This document shows positions 35,598-47,166 of a stretch of DNA of 64,000 nt, piece after piece (positions within the stretch are counted from its first letter, which is position 1; every line of letters begins with the position of its first letter). Origin of the DNA: Scedosporium boydii (lineage: Eukaryota > Ascomycota > Sordariomycetes > Microascales > Microascaceae); assembly GCA_002221725.1 (NCBI GenBank), contig NJFT01000004.1, positions 248,001-312,000 of the forward strand, written 5' to 3'. Under the pieces are notes generated by a model that was given only the letters and a program-made list of their open reading frames with translations, made no database searches and was not told where the DNA came from. The position numbers and the translations under genes are program-made.

Positions 35598-36859
35598 GGA
35601 AAAAAATAGGGTGTTTGAAAAGTGAGGGTTGGCGTGACTAGAGATTGGCCACGGCTTTTTATTTTGTTACTGGTGTACGGTTGAGCATGGCATTCAGGGA
35701 AACGGCTTCCTCGCAAAAACCTCAATAAAATGTTGATATGACCACCAAGCTGGCATGGCCAGTTCGTGAGTGAGTCGGGTCTTTTTCCGGCGATGGGTGT
35801 TGTTTCCTTACGGGTGTCGTATGTCCGTCCAACAACACGATGGCGAACGCTAAATAAGGGCGCTGGGAGGATCAGTCTAGATTCGCGTCTCGGTATCTTA
35901 ACATAATATCCATTGGTTGTTTCAGATCGAGAATAAGTTATGTCTTTATGTCGAAGCTCCTTTCTGACGTCGAATCTCAGGACAATACTGCGGACCCGTT
36001 ACAGAGCCGAGATTTCTTGTCCATTCCGTCTATATCCATTCCCCTTAAGACACAAGCGCATATGTCGACGAGTCAACTCCAGGGACTATCAACTTAAGAA
36101 TTTAACATGGGGAGTATGTTGTGGCTGACCCCATTGACCAGGCAAGAAGAGGGAGAGGAGGATAACCAGCAAGCAGATTTGACTCTCACACCAAACAAAC
36201 TTCACTTATGTCACTTGTGTCACTTATGTTGGTTCATGGTTATAACAAAACATATTCACGACCTTCTGAGAAAGGTGCGGATCTTTAGGACTCCAGGTGG
36301 CCACTTCCATCAGAGCTCTCCAGCCAAAATAGGAAGGAAAGCACCTTGTAGCAGATATCTAATCTGCTTTTTCTTCCTCCACCGAGAATCTCTCAATGAT
36401 GGCTTCTCTAGCTCTCTACTCTAGCCTTAGCTATTGTTTTCTGCTTCTTTTCGAATGTATCCATTTTCATTGCATTCGTCTTCCTCCCATCCATCCATTT
36501 TCATCATCAATCATCGCAAGTGTTAGAAACATCCTTACTTCAGTTGAATATTGGATTGTTTCTTTCTATCCTTTTCGCCTACTGAGGAGCAGATTTATCT
36601 TTTCAATCCTTCAGAGACCTGCAGGATTTAAAGTCTGTGGATGCTTGACAATTTGTTCTTTAAGGTAATGAACACGCCATCCTATCTTCCTCGAATCCCT
36701 AGCAGCTAGCAAGTGGAACGCTACATATACCTCTAAGCCTTGTTCTGGATCTCATTGATGCTAACTTCTTTTTGTCTTGTCTATTACAGCATATTCCCAC
36801 ATCACATCAAGTGAACCAAGGAGAGTCCATTGTCCTCATGCTCATCTGTAGCAGATCAG
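35598..36859. other. Intergenic between uL22 and F-box gene
   Basis: Holds the uL22 3' UTR and the F-box gene promoter/leader. The stretch 36390-36620 is T-rich and could contain leader introns of the F-box gene. No coding region is supported. Confidence 0.5.
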
Positions 36860-39097
36860 ATGTGGAGTTTTTCTAAAGCTATATGCCCCCGAGCCCCTAA
36901 CAATCCCCAAGCCTTTGATGGAAAGGGCAAGGGTGGGATCGAGATGCCAGGTAAGGTTTCTATCTCTTCGTGTGGTCCCCTTTTCTATTCAGTCTACCTA
37001 AGTTAGCCATCTTAACAGATATCTACACATCCTCCTCTATTCTGTCACTCTAGAGAGACTAACTAAGGAACTGCAGGATACTTTTCTGCTTCGTGGCCCT
37101 CGGGTGAGGTTCCTATTGAAGTATTCGACCAAATCATCCAGTACTTAACTCTCGATGATCTAAAGAGCCTCCGTCTCGTCAACCGGGAGTTCGAGAGGAA
37201 AACTGCCTCAAACTTCTTTCATACATTTACCCTTTATCCCTGCCGCCCAGAGAGTCAGCCTTTCCTCAACAAGGCTTCGGCCTTATTTGAGAGGTCTGGC
37301 CGCGCTTTTTGTCGTCTTGCATTTTCATTGGACTTGTATGAGGACATGCTTGATCCTCTGCCACCGAAAACGATCAAGGACACTCGTTACCCTCAAATCG
37401 AACGCCTCGAGCAGATGATGGGAAGGACCAGTATCTTTACTCAATGTCTGTCTAACCTTCACAGGTTACGTGAGCTCATAGTATTCTGCGACTCCGGTTT
37501 AGGGCGACTTATGGGCCCTGAAAGAAGTTGGATAGTTTTTTGCACCCCGGCAGTCGATCGTTTTCTTCGCCTTCGCCGTCGCCCAGTGGGCCTCCCGACC
37601 AGGAGTGAACGGCCAGCGCCTCGCCCGACCCCGATTCAAACGTTTCCTCTGACTTCTTTCTGGGACAGACCCCCTGATTCTAGCATGAGCGCCCGGGGTG
37701 CTCTCCAAGCTGGAGATGCCGATTTTGCCTGGGGATTCACTAGACTTGGTCTTCTCGATCAACCGCGCAGCAACATCGTCCCCGCATCCTTGTCAGACAT
37801 GCAGAGAGAGGTGTTACTCGAATTTGGGTGGGTTCAGGAAGCATTTCTTCGCTCTCTTAGCTCTGCTATTATTGAGATCCAACGACAAGATGGGGGTGGT
37901 TTCCATAACCTGTCAATTTTGAGGCTCGCAAAGATATCCAGCGGCCATTTGCGACTCCTCTGCGATGATAGCTTTTGGGGGAGCTTACCGCAGTTGGACA
38001 CCGTGCACCTCGGAGTGGTGCCGGAATGGAGACGCATGTCCCTCACGGAGCAGGCGGGTATAAGTGAGGAGCAGGCCACACCGTCTACGTCAGCGGATAC
38101 CGTGTTCGAGCTGCTTAGCATTATCTCTAAGCAGAGGAAGATCTCTGATCTGCACTTCGAGTGGCTCTGTGGGGGTGAGTCCGGCCCTGGCAGCCAACGA
38201 AACCGGTTTATCCTGCCCGCACCCTTCACACGGCATGCGGAACAGCATTTAGATCCCAGGATCACATTTACCCCCAACGCTCTTATCGAGTTACCACACA
38301 TCCGACACCTTTTCCTGAAAAACTGCTGGTCTACTCCCCATACTTTCCTTTTTGTCATTCAAGGCATGGCACGTCAGAGTTTGACCGATTTGAAGCTTGA
38401 GAGCGTCTCTCTCACAGGGTTGCCCCACTGGAGCCCACCCGACTGGCTTGTGGCCGAAGGGAGACTAGGTCAGCATCATAGACCCTCTCCGTTCTGGAAT
38501 CTCGGACAACCAATCCAGAACTTTGGGTTCAGGGAGCCGGTCGACCAAGACCCTCCGCGAGATGAGGCTTTAGTCAGGCCGAACCTCCTCACATGGTCCG
38601 GTATAATCAACGTCCTTAGTGCTGGTCGTCGAAACCCAGCTTGGATTCCTTGGCCAAATCTGCCCAGTGACGAGATGGACCCGTCCGTTAAGTATCTCCC
38701 CTATACTGAAGACATTCCTACTGTGCAGAGAATGGAGTTGGTATCGTGCGGATATGCGGCTCTAGATAATGAGCTCCTGGGCATACTTCCTGGCTCCGAA
38801 GACCTTCTCCCATCTTACTGGTGGATCGCCTATGATTACCACTTGGTTCATCCTCACTTCACCGAGGTACTATCGGGAGAGGAGTACAAGTACGATGACA
38901 TGCAAAACAATGCGGACGATCTCCTGGGCTACATTTTCCCAGTCATCCACCCCAGGGAAATACGGATCCTAAAGCGAGGTTTCGGCCTCCAGGTCGATGG
39001 AGAGTATACCCCCAACAAAGCCCGTTTCGTCCTGATAAACGGTACCCTTCCTGGATTCTGTCGCTTCGGCGGCGTGATCTCCAAGCGACATTCATGA
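36860..39097 (+). CDS. F-box protein, large C-terminal region
   Basis: Two exons (36860-36950 and 37077-39097) give 703 residues. The start ATG begins MWSFSKAICPRAPNNP, and the junction makes IEMPGYFSASWPSG. The F-box follows at about residues 41-75: GEVPIEVFDQIIQYLTLDDL then KSLRLVNREFERK. The rest is a long region with scattered leucine-rich strands (LPQLDTVHLGV, LIELPHIRHLFLKNCW, SLTDLKLESVSLTG) that suggest irregular LRR-like repeats. A tyrosine/tryptophan-rich end carries YWWIAYDYH. F-box proteins recruit substrates to SCF ubiquitin ligases through Skp1. Such proteins are numerous and fast-evolving in filamentous fungi, and the substrate cannot be predicted. Further 5' exons remain possible. 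Confidence 0.82.
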
Positions 39098-39701
39098 GAG
39101 AACAAGATAGCCATCGGTCACCATGGGCATGCATCCATTTCCTTCCCATGAATTGTTGCAGGGCAAGTAATCCTCGTATCCTCTCTAATTCCTCTAGGGT
39201 AATTGAGGCCTACTCGGGGTGGCCTTTACATTCAATTGATTCCGAAAGAGAGTTGGGTTGTGGGAAGGGGAGAGGAAAAGAGAGAGGAAAAGAGAGAGGT
39301 GCCAAGCCGGAGGCTGCTCTTCGGAATAGGAGATTTCTCGTCCATGTGCGCGGTTTCATTTCCCGGAATCGGGAAACGTCGCGCCCACGTTTTCTTTTGC
39401 CCCCCATAAGATACTAATACCGTGAAGGTTCATCAAATTCGTGTCATGCTGCCTATATTCAAGCTGTGCAGGTGTGTCTCATGCCAAATTTACTGTACAT
39501 TGCGGCCTACTTCCAAGACGGTGGTGATCGCCCATCAATGGTGAAGAAACCAAGAAAATTATATGGCCCATTTCGTAGGTAAAATAAAGTAAAGAGTACG
39601 AGTGGATTCAAGTTTGACCAAATCATCTCCAATGGCCCCCTTCCTAATATTATCGTGCCGGATGGCAAGCGCTCGATCAATCAATCTCCCTGGCCAGGGT
39701 T
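39098..39701. other. Convergent 3' intergenic region
   Basis: Between the ends of the F-box gene and the lipase gene. It contains an imperfect AGAGAGGAAA direct repeat around 39277-39300. No coding signal. Confidence 0.5.
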
Positions 39702-40828
39702 TCAGAGCTTTGAGTCTGGCTTCGCGGCTTCGGCACCCTCAGGTGCACTAGCAGGCTCGGGAGCCTGCTCGGATTCGGTTGCTGGTTCGGCAGGCGCCGC
39801 AGCAGCAGGTGCCTCGGCCTCGGCTTCGGCCTCTGCAGGCTTCGACGTCGCAGCGCGTTCGGTGATCCAGTCGGTGACGTCCTTGAAGAAGTCAAACTTA
39901 CACGGGTCGGCATGCAGCTGATGGGCGCAACCATCGTAGACCTTAAACGTGGCGTCCTCCACGCACGCTTTCTGCGCGTCGAACCAGTGCTGGCTCGATT
40001 CGAAGGCCGATGTCTGGTCCTTGGTTCCGTGGGCCAGCCACACGCTCTTAACGACGGGGAGGAGATTATATTTGCCCGAGGAGAGGTCGAGCGTGCGGTC
40101 GAGGAGACCGGAGAGGCCCTCGAGTGTGCCGGTATCGTGGCAGAGCTTGTCCTCGGCGAGACTCTTCTGGACGGCCGGATCATGCGCAAGTTTCTCTGGT
40201 GCGATGCGATGCATCATGGCGAACCGAGGGAGGATCTTCCCTACGGCGCGTCCGAGGATGATCTTGATCTTGGAAGGTTCCTCTCCAGCCGCGAAGCCCA
40301 AGAACGGGGCCTCAACCAACCACCCGCGGACCTTCGACACTACATCCTCGTGCTCGGGGGAAGACGCGAGGGCGAGTGCCTCGCCGCCGCCCATGGACGA
40401 GCCGAAAACGAAAACAGGCTCCTCAGAGGGAAGCTTCGAGGAGATGAAGGCTACGATGTCGGCGAGGACTTGAGCCGTGGGACCCGTGAGGCCCTTGTCG
40501 GAGGGCTTGGCGACGCTTTTCCCCCATCCGCGCTGGTCGAAGGCGAAGGTCTGGATGGCGTGGGCAGAGAGGTGGCGGAAGAATTCTTCGTAGCGGCCGA
40601 CGTGGTCGCTGAAGCCGTGGATGAAGATGAGTTTGGCTTTGACGGGGCCGGAGGGCTACACGACAGCTGGCTTAGCGGGGTGGTGGTGCTTTAAGAGCCG
40701 AATGCGACACCGTATGGCATGACACAAGGGGGGGTCTTGAGAGAAGCAGCGACGAGTCTTACCGTAAATGTCTTTGTGTAGAGGCTGACGTCGCCGATTT
40801 TGAATGTTCCCTCGACCTCGGTTGCCAT
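39702..40828 (-). CDS. yju3: Monoglyceride lipase-like serine hydrolase
   Basis: Two exons (40828-40763, 40655-39702) encode 339 residues. Alpha/beta hydrolase features appear in order: LIFIHGFSDHVGRYEEFF (oxyanion loop HGF), FAFDQRGWGKS, then VFVFGSSMGGGEAL with GxSxG nucleophile Ser109. Asp235 is in LAHGTKDQT and His267 in YDGCAHQLHADP, so the triad is complete. This order and spacing fit monoglyceride lipases (yeast Yju3 type), which release fatty acid from monoacylglycerol at lipid droplets and membranes. The last 45 residues are an Ala/Glu/Pro-rich tail beyond the usual end of the family, probably disordered. It is convergent with the F-box gene. The hydrolase call is firm; monoglyceride preference is inferred from the family. 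Confidence 0.9.
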
Positions 40829-41696
40829 TGTCGCTGGTGATGGAGCTGAAGCTTCGATGAGAGTAATAGTGCGAGTGTTGACTAGGAGATGGGAACACAA
40901 GAATAGCCAAAACTACCAATCTCTACAAATTTGTACGGCGGCACAAACGATATGCGCAAATGCGTCGAGAAAAGCTTCTTATTTTAAGAGGACTCTTTGG
41001 ATTGTCTCACTCGGGGAATGATCAATGATCCGTTACTGATGATGAGGTCGAGGTTGAGGGTGGAGAGCTCTGGACAATAAAGGACGAATCGAGCTTGGAT
41101 CCTTGGATCCTGCCTCCGTGCGTTGACATGTGATTGATGATGAACCTTGCCGCTTTAAGCTGTGGACTTCAGTGATGAAGATTGACCGTCAAATCCAATC
41201 CCCTGTCGCATTTCGACGTCTACTTCGTACATCTCTTGCAGGTGTTTAACGAACTCTCTATTCAAGATTGAAATCTATCAGCCGGCCCCCCCAGTCGCCT
41301 TTTACCTATCATTAATGATGATACACGTGGAACTCTAGAAAAAAAAAAGACAAAAAAATAAATAGTTTCCCGAGGAAATGCTGGAGCCTAGTACGTCGCC
41401 CCCTTCGGCCCACCGGTCCAAATCCCCCTCATGCCTTCGATGCCGTCGAATGCTTCCCCGAGGGAAACTAAATGGACCCGAGGTCGCGATCCTCGTCGTT
41501 GAGTGGAGTTATTGTAACAAAAAAAGTCATCGGCTTGAAAAGCCCCGAAGCGAATAAGGGCACGGTGGGAATTGTAGTAGTAAAGCGAATGAAACATGTC
41601 AAGTAGACAAGCGGTGGTTAGCTAGATCGGGCTCTGGCGATCGTGGATTTCTCTGTCCATGACGTAGAGCTCGCTGACTGTTTGGCCGCTAGCCCA
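40829..41696. other. Intergenic, lipase promoter and ABC-transporter 3' end
   Basis: Includes the lipase promoter on the left and the transporter 3' UTR on the right. One TACTTCGTA copy starts at 41221. No gene is supported. Confidence 0.5.
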
Positions 41697-44150
41697 TCAC
41701 CTTTGCTTCTCCTCGCTGGCCGAGTCTGACTGTGACGATTGGCTTTGTAGCGCTGCTTTCGCCTCCGGCTCCTCTTCAAGCTGGCCCTCCGCCTCCGCTT
41801 CCTCGAGATCTTGTTCAATCACGTCATCCTCAGTGATGCGAGCGACCGATTCGTGGTCGCGGTTCTCGGTCGGCTCACCGCCGCTCATCTGCCATTCCAT
41901 AAGCTTGCTGAATGCGCTCTCTGGGTCGGCCGATAGATCGGCGTAGCTTCCGATTTCCGCCACCTTGCCCTCGCTGGAGAGCACGATGATCTGGTCCGAC
42001 CGCTTAATAGTAGAAAGACGATGCGCAATGGAAATGGTCGTGTTCCGGCCCTTGAGCAGGGAGACGAGAGCTGCATTGACGAGTGTTTCCGATTCGGCAT
42101 CTAGCGCCGACGTGGCCTCGTCGAGGATCAGGATATCTGGGTTCTTGATGAGCGCCCGCGCAATGGCGATGCGCTGCTTTTGTCCGCCAGACAGCTGGCT
42201 TCCCCTAGCTCCAACCTGGGTCTCCAACCCATCCGGAAGGTCGCTGATGAAGGTACAGTTGGCTTTTCGAGCTGCCATGATAATCTCGAACCTCGATGCG
42301 TCGGGTTTGGCGTAGGCAATGTTCTCCGCGATGGTGCCCGAGAATAGTACTGGCTCCTGCGATACCACGCCAATGCGTCGCCGAAGGGACCGTATGTTCA
42401 TCTTCGACACATCGACGTCGTTTATGGTGATCGAACCACCCGTAGGGTTGTAAAATCGAAGCAAAAGAGACGCCACCGTCGACTTGCCGCCTCCAGACGG
42501 GCCGACCACGCAAACGTTGCTGCCCGAAGGGATTTCGAAGCTGATACCGTTGAAAATCGATACCGCTGGCCGAGTGGGGTACGCAAAGTGGACGTCGTTA
42601 AATTTGATAGTCCCCCGCGCAGACGGGACCTTGAGACCTATCGTTTGCGGTATCGTGGGCTTCCGGTCCTGAAGTTCAAAGAGACGGCTGGCAGCACCGA
42701 CTCCCTTCATGAGCTCCGAGAAGAACTGGGTCAGGTTGCTCACGCTGCCACCAGCAAACGCAGTGTACATCATAAATGACGTGAGATGACCGACCGAAAG
42801 CGCACCGCTATGCACCAGGTTACCGCCGACCACGAGCATTGCGAGAATCGCCATATTGCCTACCCAGCCCGTCGTGGCAAAGAATGTCGCATAGATCTTG
42901 GATTCCCTGAGGCCGAGGCTGAAGATCTTCTTCACCTGCTTGTTGTACCTTGCAACTTCCTGGATCTCACCAACGAATGCCTGACTTGTGCGGACATTGC
43001 CCAATCGTTCCTCGCCGATCTTGGATAGCGTTCCGACATTCTTCTGGATCGCTCGGCTTACGTTTCGAATCGCCTTGCCATAGATCCATCCGCCAAAGGC
43101 TACTGGGGGCCCGATAACCAGGAGAACTGCAGAAAGCTGAGGGCTTAACCAAACCATAGCGGAAAAGGCTGCAATTCCGGATAAGAGGGCTCGGAGACCG
43201 TCGCTCACGTTCTGCGTAATGGATTTTGCCACGATAACGCAGTCAGCTCCGAGTCGTGAAATTAAATCTCCCACTCGATTGGCATCGTAGAACTCGGCGT
43301 CCTGGACATACGTGCGTCGGTACAGCTGCGACCTCAATCTGGCTACGACGCGCTCGCCAATGATGCGCAGTAGTATAATTCTCGCAAAATTAGCAGCAGC
43401 ACCGAGGGTCAAAAGGCCCCCGAGGCCGAAGAAAAACTGAGTCAACGTAAAGCCAAACAGTCGCGGGTTCTCCTCAGTACTCTTGGTGACTAGATCAAGA
43501 ACCTGCCCAACAATGTAGGGAATAGAGAGGGTGACGCATGATGAGACTGCGAGGAAGCCGACGGCGATGGCAAGAAGCTTTATCTCCGGTCGAGCGATTC
43601 CGAGCAGCCGCACTATTTCATTCGGAGCGGGCTTCCCTGGAGTTTTGCCCTCTTTTGATAGTCTCGCGCTGAGGTTAACGTGCGCAGCTTTAGCGGCCCT
43701 TTCACTCTTGGTGAATGCGTACTCGTGCTGTTCCTCCGCGTCTTCCTCGGCATTCGGAAATGGTTCTCGCGCGGCGTTTTCGGTCTTGTGGTTTGGTGAA
43801 CGGACATTCGTAACTTCGTCTCTCGATTTAAACTGAACTTGACAAGTTGAAAATAGTCTCTCGGAAAGCCGAGGTATCGGTGCGGGAGCTCGGAGGCCAA
43901 CATAGAAGAGTCGCGCCCCGGCTGGCGCGCTAGCTTGTGTGCGGGTAACGGATTGCCATTGATCGAGAGCTCTCGGGTCTGAGCTAAAACTTCTGCGGTT
44001 AGGGAGCCATTTGATGTTGTTGCTGAGGCTCGATGCCTCAAGTGCAGCGGCCGGCCGACTTAATCGTAAGAGTGGAGTGCCCGCCGTAATCTGTTGAGCT
44101 ATTCCCGAGGGGACCCAGGGGAGCACCCGCGATAGAGGTCTGAAAGCCAT
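41697..44150 (-). CDS. mdl1: Mitochondrial ABC half-transporter, MDL1 type
   Basis: A single exon of 817 residues. The N-terminal 110 residues are Arg/Ser/Leu-rich with few acids, a likely mitochondrial presequence. The membrane domain spans about 180-480, with the coupling-helix region RLRSQLYRRTYVQDAEFYD. The nucleotide-binding domain has Walker A GPSGGGKST (about 550-558), Q-loop VVSQEPVLFSG, signature LSGGQKQR (653-660), Walker B DILILDEATSALD and the switch histidine in SIAHRLSTI. It matches Mdl1/ABCB10, an inner-membrane homodimer linked in yeast to peptide export and oxidative stress. The 60-residue C-tail is acidic then Ser/Gln-rich. All catalytic motifs are intact. Mdl2-like function cannot be excluded. 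Confidence 0.93.
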   Translation of the reverse strand: MAFRPLSRVLPWVPSGIAQQITAGTPLLRLSRPAAALEASSLSNNIKWLPNRRSFSSDPRALDQWQSVTRTQASAPAGARLFYVGLRAPAPIPRLSERLFSTCQVQFKSRDEVTNVRSPNHKTENAAREPFPNAEEDAEEQHEYAFTKSERAAKAAHVNLSARLSKEGKTPGKPAPNEIVRLLGIARPEIKLLAIAVGFLAVSSCVTLSIPYIVGQVLDLVTKSTEENPRLFGFTLTQFFFGLGGLLTLGAAANFARIILLRIIGERVVARLRSQLYRRTYVQDAEFYDANRVGDLISRLGADCVIVAKSITQNVSDGLRALLSGIAAFSAMVWLSPQLSAVLLVIGPPVAFGGWIYGKAIRNVSRAIQKNVGTLSKIGEERLGNVRTSQAFVGEIQEVARYNKQVKKIFSLGLRESKIYATFFATTGWVGNMAILAMLVVGGNLVHSGALSVGHLTSFMMYTAFAGGSVSNLTQFFSELMKGVGAASRLFELQDRKPTIPQTIGLKVPSARGTIKFNDVHFAYPTRPAVSIFNGISFEIPSGSNVCVVGPSGGGKSTVASLLLRFYNPTGGSITINDVDVSKMNIRSLRRRIGVVSQEPVLFSGTIAENIAYAKPDASRFEIIMAARKANCTFISDLPDGLETQVGARGSQLSGGQKQRIAIARALIKNPDILILDEATSALDAESETLVNAALVSLLKGRNTTISIAHRLSTIKRSDQIIVLSSEGKVAEIGSYADLSADPESAFSKLMEWQMSGGEPTENRDHESVARITEDDVIEQDLEEAEAEGQLEEEPEAKAALQSQSSQSDSASEEKQR

Positions 44151-44725
44151 GGTAGAAATGTAGCTCGGCTTTCATGGGAAGAACATAAAAGCGCCTATTA
44201 ACGGTGAGTGGCACCGTCACGAAGGCGCTCCCATATTCTCATTTGCTTTTTGGTCTTGGAGCTTCGGGGATATGCGCGCTGCAGAATGGGAAGGGAAAGG
44301 AAGTATTCGGGGCGCCCGATTAAATTTTGAAAAAAATGCCGTCATCGGAGATTCTGTCATTGAGAAGAGATGAGTTAATGCCGGGAACTTGAGGTCCGCC
44401 AGGGAGTGCACGTGACTACTAACTTTGTCCTGAGTGGGCCTCACCAAAGCCAGTGTTGCAGCAGGCTACATGCAGAGCAGACATGGGAGACAGACTCAAA
44501 ATCGACATATGACGGAGTAGTAAGAGTACGAGGTACTTGGCTAGGTCTGCTTGAGAAAGGGAGCAAAGGTCTTCACGATTTGATAGAGAGAGGCAGCAAA
44601 GATGTGATACAGACAAGGCTATTTCAAGTTTTCCGCACTCCCGGCTGTATTGGAGAGCCTGCAGATATCCCCTTACATTCCCCGCCCAAGACCGTAGAAT
44701 GAATTGGTTCACTTTCTGATCTACT
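44151..44725. other. Short intergenic, promoter of MDL1-type gene
   Basis: Tandem arrangement with the preceding minus-strand gene. It contains the transporter promoter and the CID gene 3' UTR. No coding signal. Confidence 0.5.
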
Positions 44726-46182
44726 TCATGGGCCGGCGTTGTCTTTGCGTAACATTTCCGCCACATCCGCATCGATCTCCTCGTCGCCACCGAGATCGGG
44801 GAAGTCATCACCATCAAGCCTCCTTCGCTTATTCGAACCATTAGTCGCCAACGGTAGAGACTGATATTGAGATGCGAGATGCGAAAGCATCTCAATTCCG
44901 GGAGCCACGCCGTGCTGGAATCCAGGGCCTTGGTGGGCCGACGGCGACGCAAAATCCGACGTACCTTCGGGAAGCTCGGGTTCGTCTTTGACTGAGGGCG
45001 GTGTAAGAGCTTCCACTTCTGGTCGGTCTGGCTCGGGTGGAGTATGTGAGGTAGGACGGTCACCGGCGGGAGATATCCCAGAGTCTCCAGAGGTGCTGAG
45101 ACCCCGCATGATGCTTGTTTCCACCTCCTGCTTCTTTTGTTCGATTTCCCTTTTACGTCCTCCCAGCTCCTGGAGTTGCTTCTCCTCGGACGCAAGCGTA
45201 GCCTTGCTGGCGTCGAGGAGCTTTTCCAACTCTTCAATGAGGCCCTTTCTAGCCTTAACCGATTCGGCGACAGCGCCTTCAGCGGACGCTAGAACCTTCA
45301 GCAACCCATTAAGTCGTGCCGCGTAGACTGGCGCCGAAGGAGGCGGTGCCGACGGATCGGTAAGTTTGAGATAGTCTTGGTTTGCCGTGGCAAATGCCGT
45401 CTTGGCTGGCGATTGGTGCTTCACACTGCCCTGGTAGTGAGTGACCAGATTGCTTAGCTCGGATGGAACAACTGCCGCCGCAGACGCAGCTGGACCAAAT
45501 GGAGACGGACCGCCAAAAGCGTTTGCACCCTTCAGCTTGTCCAGGTCTGCAGTCACGGTTAGCGGAGGAGTAAAGACAAAGACGCTCGGGACAAAAGCTG
45601 GCAAACAAACCTGCGATTCTGGCATCTATGGCCTCCTGAATTGCGTCTTCGAAAACGCGGCGATCCCTCCAAACGTCGATAACTCTCTTAATCTTGCCTT
45701 GGACCTCGCTCGGGGCCCCCTTGTAAGCTATGGCAATAGCTTCTGGAAGGACAGGAGAAAAGGCCTCGATGAAGTCCATTTTATTCCTGATCTTAGATTG
45801 CTGGGCAAGTTCTACAATAGACTAATGTCAGTTGTTTTGTATTCATCAGAACCGCGGAGGATAAAGGCGTAGTTTGAGATCCGGCAGGGACCGGTAGGTT
45901 TCCTTGCAAAGAAAAAGAAGGCATACTTACCATTGGCCAGGTAGACCAGACTCAACCTCTTTGTGCTTGAGGACGACTTCAAGCGATTGAACCATAGCTC
46001 AACAGTGCGGGTCGCATGTCTCCTACATCACTTGTAAGTAGGTTGTCGTCAGCTGCTATTGGAGTAGGCCAATGGGCTTGTTACCGGTGGAATAGAATCC
46101 ATTGTGCAGAAGAAGATATGCTATCGTGGCTCTCATTGACGGCACTGAGCTTGGCTAGCACAGCATCATCATTGTATGCCAT
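44726..46182 (-). CDS. rtt103: CID-domain transcription termination factor, Rtt103 type
   Basis: Four exons (46182-46085, 46022-45931, 45811-45611, 45546-44726) encode 403 residues. Residues 1-130 form a CTD-interacting domain: MAYNDDAVLAKLSAVNESHD, SAQWILFHRRHATRTVELWF, SLVYLANELAQQSKIRNK and VIDVWRDRRVFEDAIQEAID. A coiled coil follows (about 205-255, GLIEELEKLLDASKATLASE), then a Pro/Ser-rich linker and a conserved end RRRLDGDDFPDLGGDEEID. Rtt103 and its human counterparts RPRD1A/B bind the Ser2-phosphorylated tail of RNA polymerase II and help termination. The YLAN signature and conserved DVWRDR make the call secure. All four exons are needed to complete the domain. Confidence 0.93.
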
Positions 46183-47166
46183 GGTCAAGGAAGTCTAAAC
46201 TTAGGACCCGGGGAGCTGTCGATAGAAATGTATGTTTGGTCTGAAATGTAATTGAGAGAAATGCTGTGAGCTTGTTCCTTGATCTTGGTCGAGCTTGCTG
46301 GCTGATGTGGAGACTAAAAATTATCAATCTCTCAAATGCTCTTCTGAGGCTCAGTTGCACTTTCCAAGAAGCTGTTGATAGGACTTGGGACCTGCAAAGT
46401 AGCTCTTCACTTGCAGTAGCTTTTCAATGTCAGAAGCTATTTAGTGGTTCTTAGAAGTGAAATCATATATGACATGGGGCTTTGGTGCAGTTTTATGTAT
46501 GAAATTGCTGGATCATCATCAAATAAACACTTCTCAGGAATAGCCTCTCAAGGGAAGAATGAACAGAGTCTATATTTGAAGCTCTGATAATAATAATCGA
46601 AGACCTGATCACCTTTGTAGCCCCGGTTACCAAAGCAAAGCTCCCCAAAAAGCCAGCAGCTGCAGAGACAATCCAGTCAGCAAATAGCAGAACCGGAAAG
46701 CCACTGTAGTGGGGCCCATACTGTATGAGGTAGTGTCACACTGTAAACAAGTACAAAGCTACATAAGTCCTGTCTCCTTATCACGTGCAACACACTTGTT
46801 CAGTGGTCATCAATCATTCTTCAGGGAACACTGAGAGTCTGGACCTTGGTACGTACCTTCCAGATCAAAGAGTAATATTTGGACCCCCCTGTAAAAGGCA
46901 CCTGTAAGGTCGCTAAGGATAATGAAGGAGCAGCCACCTATGAAGGAAGCAGCATCATCGCAACATTCGCTACCTACCTGGTCTGAACCTTCCTCAATAT
47001 CATCCCCTAATCCTCCCCTAACCTATTTCACTGCCCCTCCCTGAATATCTCCAGGCTGAAGAAACCTCTTCTATTTTTGGGCCCAGCTATTTTCTATTCT
47101 CGACAGCGTTTACCAGACTTGATCAACCCAAAAGGCCAAAGTCATCTCAACCAATACAACGATACG
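46183..47166. promoter_or_regulatory. Divergent promoter region, Rtt103 / clathrin light chain
   Basis: A 1 kb non-coding stretch between two start codons. No coding frame or strong known element was recognised beyond pyrimidine-rich leader sequence near 46980-47090. Confidence 0.5.

Noticed and set aside
39912..40694. 260-codon plus-strand frame
   Set aside because: Antisense to the monoglyceride lipase coding exon; a GC-rich shadow frame.
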